64,000 nt of DNA from Terriglobus albidus (lineage in GTDB: Bacteria > Acidobacteriota > Terriglobia > Terriglobales > Acidobacteriaceae), in assembly GCF_008000815.1 (NCBI RefSeq), contig NZ_CP042806.1, forward strand, positions 4,464,001 through 4,528,000. The letters run 5' to 3'. Below are positions 41,883 to 50,046 of this stretch, piece by piece (the first letter of the stretch is position 1; each line of letters begins with the position of its first letter). The position numbers and the translations under genes are program-made. A model generated the notes under the pieces. It saw only the letters and a program-made list of their open reading frames with translations. It did no database searches and was not told the origin of the DNA.

Positions 41883-42740
41883 CTAGCGGACGCCCCACTT
41901 CAGCTTCGTGCGCAGGACATCGAAGAGCCCCGTGTCGTACTGCTGAATCAGCCGGACGGCATGCTGCGAACGACGGCAGTGGAGTTCATCCCCAACCTCC
42001 AGAGCAACGGCCTCCTGACCGTCGACGGTGAGATATGTCTGGTCGGCGATGCCCTCTACCTTGATCTGAATCTCGGAGTCTCCATGCACCACGATCGGGC
42101 GGATGGTCAGAAGATGCGGACAGATCGCATTGACGATCATGGCATTGACGTCCGGCATGACGATGGGACCGTTGGCCGCAAGTGAGTAGGCCGTGGAACC
42201 GGTCGGAGTGGACACGATCATTCCGTCAGCCCGGAAGGTCGCCACCAGCTTCCCATTCAGCGTAATGGTGAAGTCTCCCATGCGGGCAATCGCGCCCTTG
42301 GATATCACTACATCGTTCAGCGCCTCAAACTCGTGGAAGGGCTTCCCCCCTCTCCACAGTTCGGCATGCATCATGCTGCGCTGGTCAATCTCGCAACAGT
42401 TCACACACCAGGCCTCAAGCGCCTTGTAGAGGTCCTGGATGGGAATCTCCGTCAGAAATCCCAGGGAGCCCAGGTTCACGCTCAGAATCGGAGTTGCTGT
42501 CTTGGCAAAGGCGCGCGCCGCGCTTAGCAGCGTTCCATCGCCGCCCAGCACAACCACCAGCTCGGGCTGAAGGGCAGCCAGATCGTCACGATGCATGCCG
42601 CTTCCGGCATGAGCGTAAATCGCAGACTGCTCGTCAAAGACAGGTTCATAGCCCCTTGACTTCAGCCAGGAGGCAAGCTCCGGCATGATGGTTTCCAACT
42701 CAGCTTTTTGCGGTTTCGAGATAAGGGCGACCCTGCGCAT
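41883..42740 (-). CDS. nadK: NAD kinase
   Basis: A 285-aa ATP-NAD kinase that makes NADP. Hallmarks: GGDGTLL at residues 66-72, NLGSLGFLTEIP, the N-D-V-V-I-S-K-G box, V-S-T-P-T-G-S-T-A-Y-S-L-A-A-N-G-P-I (the second conserved loop), and IRPIVVHGDSEIQIKVEG. The length is normal. It is followed on the same strand by the FeoA promoter region and preceded by a TlyA-type gene whose stop is one base before the nadK ATG, suggesting co-transcription. Confidence 0.97.
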   Translation of the reverse strand: MRRVALISKPQKAELETIMPELASWLKSRGYEPVFDEQSAIYAHAGSGMHRDDLAALQPELVVVLGGDGTLLSAARAFAKTATPILSVNLGSLGFLTEIPIQDLYKALEAWCVNCCEIDQRSMMHAELWRGGKPFHEFEALNDVVISKGAIARMGDFTITLNGKLVATFRADGMIVSTPTGSTAYSLAANGPIVMPDVNAMIVNAICPHLLTIRPIVVHGDSEIQIKVEGIADQTYLTVDGQEAVALEVGDELHCRRSQHAVRLIQQYDTGLFDVLRTKLKWGVR

Positions 42741-42741
42741 G

Positions 42742-43524
42742 CTAGCTCAGTGTACCTTCCGCCGTGCGGAAGACGACGTGTAGGAGGAACTCCCGATTCC
42801 CTTCTCCACCAAGAATGGGGGAATCGATCACTTCCATGTCGCCTCCTCCGAGCTCGGCGAGACATTGTCGCACCTTTTCGACAGCACTTCGCTGCGCTGC
42901 CTCATCGCGAACGATGCCACCTTTGCCGACAGCGTCCCTGCCGGCTTCAAACTGCGGTTTCACCAGAACCACAGCCTCTCCGTTCCAGCCGCCAGCCTCC
43001 GCAGCACGTAGTGCGCCAAGCACCGGCGGCAACACCAGCGTGGCCGAGATAAACGAGACATCCATCGCAAAGAAGCGGATTCCTGCCGGCAAATCGCCCG
43101 GCTGCAACAAGCGGGCATTCGTACGCTCGCGGAGATCAACGCGTGGGTCCTGGCGTAGCTTCTCGGCGATCTGTCCGGCTCCGGTATCGACACCAAAGAC
43201 ACGCGAGGCACCGTGCTGCAGCATGCAATCGGTAAACCCGCCGGTAGAGACACCGACATCCATGCAAAACAAATCGCTCAGATCGATCTTCCACTGCTGC
43301 AAGGCGTGTTCGAGCTTCAGACCACCACGGCTGACATAGCGCAGGTCATCGCCGAGAATGCGAATCGTGGAGTCGATGGCGACAGACGCACCCGGCTTAT
43401 CAAGCTTCTGTTCATTCACGAGCACGCGGCCTGCCATGATCATGGCCTGCGCGCGTTCGCGGCTGGGAGCGAGAGCGCGCTCCATCAGCAGTTTGTCCAA
43501 ACGAAGTTTTGCTATGGCTGCCAC
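42742..43524 (-). CDS. tlyA: TlyA-type S4/FtsJ RNA methyltransferase
   Basis: A 260-aa protein. Residues about 5-70 form an S4 RNA-binding domain (LRLDKLLMERALAPSRERAQ, AGRVLVNEQKLDKPG). The rest is an FtsJ-like Rossmann methyltransferase: YVSRGGLKLEHALQQW, DVGVSTGGFTDCMLQHGASR (the SAM site), FAMDVSFISATLVLPPVLGA, LVKPQFEAGRDAVGKGG. Family knowledge: TlyA 2'-O-methylates rRNA; the old hemolysin label is not supported by a toxin motif. It is the first gene of a tlyA-nadK pair and divergent from the ECF sigma gene. Confidence 0.93.
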   Translation of the reverse strand: MAAIAKLRLDKLLMERALAPSRERAQAMIMAGRVLVNEQKLDKPGASVAIDSTIRILGDDLRYVSRGGLKLEHALQQWKIDLSDLFCMDVGVSTGGFTDCMLQHGASRVFGVDTGAGQIAEKLRQDPRVDLRERTNARLLQPGDLPAGIRFFAMDVSFISATLVLPPVLGALRAAEAGGWNGEAVVLVKPQFEAGRDAVGKGGIVRDEAAQRSAVEKVRQCLAELGGGDMEVIDSPILGGEGNREFLLHVVFRTAEGTLS

Positions 43525-43683
43525 TTCTGGCAGGTTACACTCAAGCCAACCCCTGCGCGTAGTACAGGAATCTCTGTAGAATGAGCAGGATGTGCCATGC
43601 TTACACGGTGTCCTGGCCGTGCTTTCATGGCATGAAACCCTTGGTTAGACCCACGTAAATCTGCAAGAGCTGCTGAATCGTTC

Positions 43684-44250
43684 ATGTATCGAGACCCTGA
43701 AGTGAAGAGCGAGTCCGGAATCCAGATGCGCGACGATGCATCCCTGCTCGCCCTTGTTCAGTCAGGGGACGAACAGGCGATGGCATCGCTCTATGACCGC
43801 TACTCCCGGGTTGTCTACTCGGTTGCATTGCGAGTTCTGCGGGATCCCGCCGCCGCCGAGGATGTGTTGCAGGACGTGTTCATGCAGGTATGGCGCAATC
43901 CGGACAGGTTTCAGCAGACACGAGGCACGCTCGGCGCGTGGCTGGCGGTCGTGGCGCGCAATCGTTCCATCGATGCGTTGCGCCGGCGCCGTCCGACCGA
44001 TTCCGTCGAAGACGTCATTCTTTCCTCAGGTTTCAATCTGTCCGACGAGGCGGAACGCAACGCGCTGATTGAGAAGGCACGCACCGTGATCCAGAACCTG
44101 CCAGCCGAGCAGCGCAAGACGCTTGAAATGGCGTTCTTCGATGGCCTGACCCACATGGAGATCTCCGAGATGACCGGAGATCCCCTCGGCACCGTAAAAA
44201 CCCGCATCCGCAGTGCGTTGATCTCGCTGCGCAGGAGCTTCCAGGCATGA
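43684..44250 (+). CDS. ECF-type RNA polymerase sigma factor (SigK-like)
   Basis: A 188-aa sigma factor. Region 2: ALVQSGDEQAMASLYDRYSR, VVYSVALRVLRDPAAAEDVL, QDVFMQVWRNPDRFQQTRGT. Region 4: IQNLPAEQRKTLEMAFFDGL, THMEISEMTGDPLGTVKTRI, RSALISLRRSF. The order, with no region 3 between them, is ECF. An alternative start is the ATG at 43726; neither has a clear ribosome site. The stop overlaps the anti-sigma ATG (ATGA), the standard coupled pair. Autoregulation is likely but no promoter with a recognisable ECF consensus is visible. Confidence 0.93.
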   Translation: MYRDPEVKSESGIQMRDDASLLALVQSGDEQAMASLYDRYSRVVYSVALRVLRDPAAAEDVLQDVFMQVWRNPDRFQQTRGTLGAWLAVVARNRSIDALRRRRPTDSVEDVILSSGFNLSDEAERNALIEKARTVIQNLPAEQRKTLEMAFFDGLTHMEISEMTGDPLGTVKTRIRSALISLRRSFQA

Positions 44251-45119
44251 TCGAGCCCAAGCACATATCGGCCGATGACCTGGCGCTCTACGCCATGCAG
44301 TTCCTCACGCCTGAGGAAACAGCTCTCGTAGAAGCACACGTACGCCACTGTCCGGAATGCCGCCGTGAGCTGGCGACCATCCAGGGTGACCTTGCAGCCT
44401 TTGCCCATACGGCAGAGATGCAGACGCCTCCTGTCCTGGCGCGTCAGCGGCTAATGACGCAGGTCAACCGTGAAAAACGAGTCGTGCCCCAGCCTGAATC
44501 GTCGCTTCGGCCAGTAGGCACTCAAGACGGCTCTGTTCCCTTCGCCAGCTATGGAGCGTCTGGCTTCGACGAGTATGACGAAACCCCGCGCAAAGCAGGC
44601 ATCGGCGCCATCATCTTTGGCTGGGCAGGATGGGCTGTAGCAGCCGGACTGGCCTTTGGCGGTTACCACCTCTATCGCCAGCGTGAAGAGCTGCAGCGCA
44701 GCCTGCGCATGAATGCGGCGCAGATGGCCAGTCTGTCAGAAGACGCAGCCAGGGCGCGCGAGATTCTGGACGCCCTCGCTGACAAGACGACGCAGCGCGT
44801 AACCCTCACCAGGGCGGAGACTGCTCCATCGCCAACCGGACGCGTAATCTATCGCGCCGACAGCGGTATGCTGCTCTTCCTCGCCAGCAACATCGCAACG
44901 GTAACGCCGGACAAGACCTATGAGTTGTGGATCATCCCGGCAGAGACAGACCGTTCGCCGATCCCTGCCGGTACCTTCCTGCCCGACGAGCGCGGCAACG
45001 CCGCGATCGTGCTGCCGGATGTGCCGAAGGGAGTGAATGCGAAGGCATTCGGTGTGACCGTTGAGAACCGCGGCGGCTCGCAGGTTCCGACACTGCCGAT
45101 CATCATGGTTGGAATGTAA
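44247..45119 (+). CDS. Anti-sigma factor (RskA-like) with zinc ZAS domain
   Basis: A 290-aa membrane protein. The N-terminal ZAS domain has the His-x3-Cys-x2-Cys motif (HVRHCPECRR, residues 31-40). A single transmembrane helix lies at about residues 119-141 (IIFGWAGWAVAAGLAFGGYH). The outer domain is RskA-type (KTYELWIIPAETDRSPIPAG, LPDVPKGVNAKAFGVTVENR). It holds the upstream sigma factor at the membrane until a signal triggers proteolysis. A strong hairpin terminator follows. Confidence 0.93.
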   Translation: MIEPKHISADDLALYAMQFLTPEETALVEAHVRHCPECRRELATIQGDLAAFAHTAEMQTPPVLARQRLMTQVNREKRVVPQPESSLRPVGTQDGSVPFASYGASGFDEYDETPRKAGIGAIIFGWAGWAVAAGLAFGGYHLYRQREELQRSLRMNAAQMASLSEDAARAREILDALADKTTQRVTLTRAETAPSPTGRVIYRADSGMLLFLASNIATVTPDKTYELWIIPAETDRSPIPAGTFLPDERGNAAIVLPDVPKGVNAKAFGVTVENRGGSQVPTLPIIMVGM

Positions 45120-45148
45120 TGAATGAATAATTGAATGATTGAAGACAA

Positions 45149-45179
45149 GACGAAGGGCGGCCTTAGGCCGCCCTTCGTC
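45149..45179. terminator. Hairpin between convergent anti-sigma and propeller genes
   Basis: A perfect 14-bp inverted repeat (GACGAAGGGCGGCC and its complement) around TTA. It has no strong T-run but lies in the 77-bp convergent gap, so it may serve both directions. Confidence 0.7.
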
Positions 45180-45196
45180 GTTGAGTGACTTAGGTC

Positions 45197-46519
45197 TTAC
45201 TGCGCGTTGCGGCGAACCGAAACGCCGTTGCCCAGGATATCGATCGTCGTATAACGCGTATCGGTGCTGGTATCGATGACCGTGAGGAAGTGTGAATCGC
45301 TGGCGGTGGTGTACACCTTGCCCTTCGGCGTGCCGGTGATCGCTGTAATCCAGTTCGGATGACCGACCACCTTCACCTTCGCCGTCACAGTGTTCGTCGT
45401 CAGGTTGACGACGTAGACCAGACCGTTGCTCGCGTCAGATGCCGTGGGATCGTCGTTGCACATGACATAAGCGCGGGTTCCGTCCTGCAGCGCCGATACC
45501 TGGGTGCAGTTGGTGCCCAGCGGCACTGTCGCCACAACCGTGCCGAAGTCTGTCGCGTCCACCGGGTTGTTGGTGTCGCAGTTCGGGTTGCTGGTCGAGC
45601 TGTTGGCGTTGCAGAGCGGAATGTTGATCACGCTAAGCGAGCTGGTCGTCGAGCCCTGGTTGAGCACCAGAAGCTCGTTGATAGAGCTGGCGACATCGGC
45701 CCAGACGGGCGCGGTACCAACGGTGATGGTGGGATGCGCAACGTCAGCGGTATTGGCCTGCGAGTTGATCACCGAAACCGTATTGCTGCCCTTGTTCATC
45801 ACAAAGACACGCTTCGCATCGGAGGTCATCACACCATAGACGGGCTGACTGCCGACGTTAATGGAGCTGGAGATCGTGTTGGTTGAGGTATCAATCGCAG
45901 CCACCGAACCGGTGGTGCCTGAGCCCTGGCTGATCGCGTAGTAGCGTGTGCCGGTAGTAAGGCCCACAACGTACTGCGGATTGGCCGCAACGTCATACTC
46001 CTGGCGCAGCGAAGCCGGTGAACCGCCGATGATCTGGCCGACAGCGGAACGTCCAAGCTCGCTGACGAATGCTCCCGAGGAGGTCGCAAACAGCGAGTTC
46101 GCGTTCGCGTTGGAGAACAACGTCGTGGAGTACACGATGTTCGTCTTCAACGAAGGCGAGACGTCAAAGTTATTCATCACCGTACCGCTGGAGCTGGTAT
46201 GCAGCGAATATCCCGTACCGCCGTTGCTCGCCGGAGCCAGATCGAAATACGTCGGCTTCGGAGCAATATTCGCAATCGCCAGCACCGTGTCGCCCGAGAA
46301 ATCGACAACGGTGATCAGACCGGGCTGCCCGCTTCCGGGATCCGAGACCACAGCCAGCAGCTTCTGCGGCTGCGACGCCGGACCAACGGGGTTGATGGAG
46401 CTCACGACGGCGCGATACGTATTGCCGCAACCGTTCAACGGAACCAGCGCTGCCGCCGCCGCCAACACTGCACCGGCCTTCGCCAGCACTTTCTTTCCGT
46501 ACCGCACTTCTGAAGCCAA
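45197..46519 (-). CDS. Secreted YVTN-type beta-propeller lipoprotein
   Basis: About 440 aa. I favour a TTG at 46519 (LASEVRYGKKVLAKAGAVL) since GGGAG is 5 nt upstream; a longer frame to 46627 overlaps the divergent DUF92 gene. A lipobox-like segment (LAAAAALVPLNGCG) marks export. The rest is repeating blades with Y/V-V/A-x-x-x-x-x-T-V-S-V-I-x-T-x-x-x-x-V (for example IDTSTNTISSSINVGSQPVY, FVMNKGSNTVSVINSQANTA), a YVTN/NHL-like propeller. Cys-pairs such as the ones near CNANSSTSNPNC may be disulphides. It probably mediates surface binding or recognition. Confidence 0.82.
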   Translation of the reverse strand: MASEVRYGKKVLAKAGAVLAAAAALVPLNGCGNTYRAVVSSINPVGPASQPQKLLAVVSDPGSGQPGLITVVDFSGDTVLAIANIAPKPTYFDLAPASNGGTGYSLHTSSSGTVMNNFDVSPSLKTNIVYSTTLFSNANANSLFATSSGAFVSELGRSAVGQIIGGSPASLRQEYDVAANPQYVVGLTTGTRYYAISQGSGTTGSVAAIDTSTNTISSSINVGSQPVYGVMTSDAKRVFVMNKGSNTVSVINSQANTADVAHPTITVGTAPVWADVASSINELLVLNQGSTTSSLSVINIPLCNANSSTSNPNCDTNNPVDATDFGTVVATVPLGTNCTQVSALQDGTRAYVMCNDDPTASDASNGLVYVVNLTTNTVTAKVKVVGHPNWITAITGTPKGKVYTTASDSHFLTVIDTSTDTRYTTIDILGNGVSVRRNAQ

Positions 46520-46581
46520 ACCATCTCCCAAACACAGACCGAGGTCCGATATGCTCAAAGCCGATTGTAAATCACAGGTGC

Positions 46582-47487
46582 ATGAGCCAGACCACACTCT
46601 CCATCCCCGGAAAAACCATCCCGGCATCCCGTGACCGGCTGCAGTCGCAGTTACTGACGGCCGCCTGCGCCTGCTCCCTGCTGCTGACCTGCTATTCCAT
46701 CTTTGTCTTCAGTCTTGGACGGGCGGGATTCGCCTTTGTTGCAGGCCCCCTTTCGATTGCCGTGGCCTTCGCGATGGTGGTGTTTGCCCTGCGCTCGGCA
46801 ACGCTGGGCGGCTGCCTGCTGGGAGCGCTGATCTGTTTCGACCTGATCGCCTGGACCCGTGACTACAACAGCAACCTGCTGCACTCGGCTTTGACTCCAT
46901 TACTGGCGCTCTTCCTTCTGACCTGGGCGGCGACACGGATCCGGCGTGCGGAGAAAGAGCGTGCGGGTCTGGCCGAGCCGAAGCATGGAAGAACGGCGTC
47001 GCAAGTCGCCGCCAACCTGGCTGTCGCGGCTCTGATCGTCACCTGGCTTGGCGCATGGCTGTTTGGCAAATTTTTCAAACTTCCCTACCCCTTCAGCTAC
47101 TTCGCATCGCTGGCAGCATGTCTGGCAGCCTTGGCCGAAGCGACTGCTGACACCATCTCTTCCGAGATCGGACAGGTCTTCGGCGGAGAACCGTGGCTTG
47201 GATTCCGGCGCGTCCCGCCGGGAACAGACGGCGCCATCTCGATGGTGGGCACACTCGCGGGCGTTGCTGGAGCGGCAATTGTGACTGGCATCGGCTGGTG
47301 GGCTCTTCTGCTGACGCCGAAGGTAGCGGCCGTTGCGTTCTTCGCGGCGGTGCTTGGCCTCTTCTTCGACACGCTCCTTGGAGCGACCGTGGAACGGGCC
47401 GGCTGGCTAGGCAATGATCTGGTGAATTTCCTCTCAACGCTAGTTGCAGCGATCGCCGCAGCGGCAGGGATTGGATTGCTGCGGTAA
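46582..47487 (+). CDS. DUF92 family membrane protein
   Basis: A 301-aa protein with many hydrophobic helices and the DUF92 signature ATADTISSEIGQVFGGEPW, PGTDGAISMVGTLAGVAGAA and the C-terminal box LLGATVERAGWLGNDLVNFL. The family is related to CDP-archaeol-synthase/phytol-kinase-like prenol and lipid kinases, though most members are uncharacterised. The internal W-A-A-T-R-I-R-R-A-E-K-E-R segment is a charged loop. It is divergent from the propeller gene. The start is clear, though the SD is weak. Confidence 0.88.
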   Translation: MSQTTLSIPGKTIPASRDRLQSQLLTAACACSLLLTCYSIFVFSLGRAGFAFVAGPLSIAVAFAMVVFALRSATLGGCLLGALICFDLIAWTRDYNSNLLHSALTPLLALFLLTWAATRIRRAEKERAGLAEPKHGRTASQVAANLAVAALIVTWLGAWLFGKFFKLPYPFSYFASLAACLAALAEATADTISSEIGQVFGGEPWLGFRRVPPGTDGAISMVGTLAGVAGAAIVTGIGWWALLLTPKVAAVAFFAAVLGLFFDTLLGATVERAGWLGNDLVNFLSTLVAAIAAAAGIGLLR

Positions 47488-47509
47488 AAATCCGGAGCTG
47501 GACCTGGGG

Positions 47510-48154
47510 CTACAGGTCCTCTGCCCCGATCCACCAGCGATGGACAAAGCTGGCGGGAATGTGGAGCCGGACCGCGGTGTAGCTGACAATCTCATGCACG
47601 ATCCGCATCCGGTAGTCCCAGGGGCTGATGCGTCCATAGACAGAGCGAGGCGAGGTCCAGACATTCAAACCGGCCTGACGGCATAGTTCTCGGATGCGAA
47701 AGAGATGCGATCCGTCACTGACCACCACCACATGCTGCCAGTTTTGAGTGCGTGCCATCTCTGCCAGCACCTCCACCTGTTGTTCTGTGTCGATGGAGCG
47801 GGTCTCCGGAATGATCTGTTCGTAAGGAACACCCTGGGCCAGCAGATAATCCCGGCCGACTCCGCCCTCGGTCCGGCCGGAATCCTTCTCCGTGCCCCCG
47901 CCGAGTGTCACGATGACGGGCGCGATCTGTCTGCGATAGAGTGCCACGGCCTTATCCAACCGGGCGTGCAATACAGGGGAGGGCCGGCCACCATACTCGG
48001 CCGCTCCAAACACGGCAATCGCATCTGACGGTTGCGCCTGATCCTCCTGCGCGACCTGCACAATCTGGTGGTAAACCCAAACGCACCAAGAGAGGGCCGC
48101 CAATAGAACCAGGAGCAGCAACCATCGCCAGAAGTGCCGTTTTCGCTCAGGCAT
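47510..48154 (-). CDS. YdcF/SanA-like DUF218 membrane-anchored protein
   Basis: A 214-aa protein. The N-terminus is a single membrane helix (FWRWLLLLVLLAALSWCVWV). The DUF218 fold follows: AIAVFGAAEYGGRPSPVLHA, IVTLGGGTEKD, PEQIIPETRSIDTEQQ-like loop with T-R-S-I-D-T, VVVVSDGSHLFRIRELCRQA. It is close to YdcF/ElyC, a family tied to cell-envelope and undecaprenyl carrier metabolism, and would face outwards. No catalytic residue can be named. It is convergent with the DUF92 gene. Confidence 0.88.
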   Translation of the reverse strand: MPERKRHFWRWLLLLVLLAALSWCVWVYHQIVQVAQEDQAQPSDAIAVFGAAEYGGRPSPVLHARLDKAVALYRRQIAPVIVTLGGGTEKDSGRTEGGVGRDYLLAQGVPYEQIIPETRSIDTEQQVEVLAEMARTQNWQHVVVVSDGSHLFRIRELCRQAGLNVWTSPRSVYGRISPWDYRMRIVHEIVSYTAVRLHIPASFVHRWWIGAEDL

Positions 48155-48185
48155 GTGCTTCCATCATACGAAGCATGGCAAGTAT

Positions 48186-48301
48186 CAGAGCATTTCTCCT
48201 GTTGCTGGGTATCCTGAAAGGGGCGTGCAGCGGCGTTTTCATTGCGGAAAACGCCCATAGAGGTGGAAACCCTACACTACACCTACAGGAGAAATGTTCT
48301 A
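48186..48301. repeat. 116-bp palindromic element (family 1), forward orientation
   Basis: Ends CAGAGCATTTCTCCTGT and ACAGGAGAAATGTTCTA; core hairpin GCGTTTTCATTGCGGAAAACGC. It lies between the ydcF-like start and the stop of the YrdC-type gene. Confidence 0.9.
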
Positions 48302-48305
48302 ACGA

Positions 48306-48974
48306 TCAGGCCCGTTGCAGTGCAAGCGCAATCTCGTGAGTCGGGATCGCGCCTTCACGCAGAATCATCCAGGATGAACCGCCGCCGCTAAGATCGACAA
48401 TGGTCGTCGGCTGGGTCCGGGATGTGGGTCCACCGTCAACAATCAGCGGAATCTGATCGCCGATCTGCTCCTGTACACCATTGGCATGCGTACACTCCGG
48501 CAGTCCCGACATGTTTGCCGCCGTTGCCGTAATCGGCAGTCCAAGCTTGGCAACCACTGCCCGCGGAATCGCTGCCTCCGGCACGCGTAGCGCAACGTTG
48601 CCCGTCTGGGCGGTAACCCGCAGAGGCAATTTGCCGCCGGCCTTCACGATGATGGTCAAGGGGCCGGGCCAGAACTTCTCTGTCAAACGATCGAAGGCAG
48701 TATCGAGATCACGTGCCAACTCATACGACTGCGAAACCTCGGAGAGCAGCAGGCTCAGCGGTTTGTACTTCGCGCGTTTTTTTATCTCGTAGATACGCTC
48801 AACGGCGCGAAGGTTAACGGGATCCACGGCAAGCCCGTAAAAGGTATCGGTTGGCATACCGATCACATCGCCCTGATTCAGGCGTTCGGCAACATACGCC
48901 ACCAGCTCCGGTTCCGGCTCATCCGGATGCATACGAACAACGTCAGCGCTCAATACGGTCCCTCTGAAACTCAT
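48306..48974 (-). CDS. tsaC: L-threonylcarbamoyladenylate synthase (TsaC/YrdC/Sua5)
   Basis: A 222-aa YrdC-domain enzyme that makes threonylcarbamoyl-AMP for the t6A modification of ANN-decoding tRNAs. Boxes: GDVIGMPTDTFYGLAVDPVN, IYEIKKRAKYKPLSLLLSEV, FWPGPLTIIVKAGGKLPLRV, LPITATAANMSGLPECTHAN. The K-R-x-x-x-K-P and the S/T-A-N-x-S-G loop are diagnostic. It lacks the second Sua5 domain, so it is the short bacterial form. It precedes the family 1 repeat; no co-transcribed gene is evident. Confidence 0.95.
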   Translation of the reverse strand: MSFRGTVLSADVVRMHPDEPEPELVAYVAERLNQGDVIGMPTDTFYGLAVDPVNLRAVERIYEIKKRAKYKPLSLLLSEVSQSYELARDLDTAFDRLTEKFWPGPLTIIVKAGGKLPLRVTAQTGNVALRVPEAAIPRAVVAKLGLPITATAANMSGLPECTHANGVQEQIGDQIPLIVDGGPTSRTQPTTIVDLSGGGSSWMILREGAIPTHEIALALQRA

Positions 48975-49307
48975 TCAGAGTACAACAAGCACCGTTTTTG
49001 GTTGCCTATGAGGCGCTGAAACGTTGCCACTTAGATGCTGGGCTCGGATGCAAGGTTCTTGTCCTGTTACCTCCGTAACCCACATTTCCTTTCCTGTAAT
49101 CCTTCTTTTCAAAGAATTGCAACTATTGCCTTGGGGCTGTGTCTGGTTCTGTCAGGTCGGCTATCCCCGCTCCAATGTGTTCCAAGCACATTGGTTCAGG
49201 CTCGACCAGAAGGAGCCGGTATACGGTCTGGATACCATCTTTCCCGGCGCGTCGCCTGGCCTTCCCTGATTCGGCATTTCAATCTCAGCCGTTGGAGGAA
49301 TAAAAAA
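48975..49307. other. Non-coding leader region upstream of the Gly-rich protein gene
   Basis: About 330 bases without a gene. It holds a perfect 8-bp hairpin (CCAATGTG, 7-nt loop, CACATTGG at 49172-49194) and a further stem (GGTAT with ATACC near 49220-49239). I do not recognise a riboswitch. A long 5' leader for the next gene is possible. Confidence 0.45.
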
Positions 49308-49973
49308 ATGAAAAAGTCATATCGGACGCATTCTCTTGCTCTCTCCCTCATGTTTTTCTTCAGTGTTGCCGCTTTTGCGCAACGCGGTCACCCCATTGGC
49401 TCGGGCGTAGGTCTCGGTGGCGGTGCGGGTGCTGGTGTAGGCTCAGGCGCTGCTCTCGGCGGTGGTGCGGCTACTGGTGTAGGTACAGGCACTGGTCTCG
49501 GTGGCGGTAGTCTTGGCGCCGGTACCGGTGCAGGGCTAGGCGCCAACGCTGGTACCGGTCGCACGAATGTTGGCGTAAACGGAGCAACTTCCGCGAACGT
49601 CAACGCCTCCAGGCAATCACCCGCCGCGGTACTGAGCGATACACACCTCAACTCATCGCTCACCTCTTCCCTTGGCAAGAGCGGTGTCTCGATCCCCGGC
49701 GGCAATCTTCAGACCGCCTGCTCAGGCTTCAAAGAGCTCGGCAATTGCGTTGCAGCAATGCATGTTGCGCAGAATCTCAACGTCCCCTTTTCCAGTCTGC
49801 AGTCGCAGATGACCGGTTCAAAAGCCGTTAGCCTGGGCAAGGCCATCCAGAACACCGCAGCAGCGGGTACAGATGCGAAGGCGGAAGCGAAGAAAGCCAC
49901 AAAGCAAGCCAACGCTGACATCCATGCCAGCGAGTCTGCGTCATCGACAACCACGGCTGACTCCCACATGTAA
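49308..49973 (+). CDS. Secreted glycine-rich repeat protein
   Basis: A 221-aa protein from the ATG at 49308, which follows GGAGG and an AT-rich spacer. The signal peptide is clear (LALSLMFFFSVAAFAQRG). Mature residues about 30-90 are a Gly-rich repeat of the type G-x-G-x-G-x-G-L-G-G-G-x-G-x-G. The remainder is more ordinary (AVLSDTHLNSSLTSSLGKSG, CSGFKELGNCVAAMHVAQNL), with two Cys residues and an Ala/Lys-rich helix near the end. Its function is unknown; Gly-rich repeats suggest an extracellular structural or matrix role. The hairpin at 49992-50030 follows as terminator. Confidence 0.78.
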   Translation: MKKSYRTHSLALSLMFFFSVAAFAQRGHPIGSGVGLGGGAGAGVGSGAALGGGAATGVGTGTGLGGGSLGAGTGAGLGANAGTGRTNVGVNGATSANVNASRQSPAAVLSDTHLNSSLTSSLGKSGVSIPGGNLQTACSGFKELGNCVAAMHVAQNLNVPFSSLQSQMTGSKAVSLGKAIQNTAAAGTDAKAEAKKATKQANADIHASESASSTTTADSHM

Positions 49974-49991
49974 GTCGCAAACTCCTCCGAA

Positions 49992-50030
49992 AATACGAAG
50001 AGACTCCCTGCATGGGAGTCTCTTCGTATT
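49992..50030 (+). terminator. Terminator after the Gly-rich protein gene
   Basis: An inverted repeat with 17-bp arms (AATACGAAGAGACTCCC and complement) around TGCAT, in the short gap before the convergent transporter gene. Confidence 0.8.
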
Positions 50031-50046
50031 TAAGAACTTCATCCTC

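Noticed and set aside
42742-43524. Reading the TlyA-type gene as a hemolysin toxin
   Set aside because: The protein has S4 and FtsJ methyltransferase domains and no signal or pore motif; the hemolysin name is historical.
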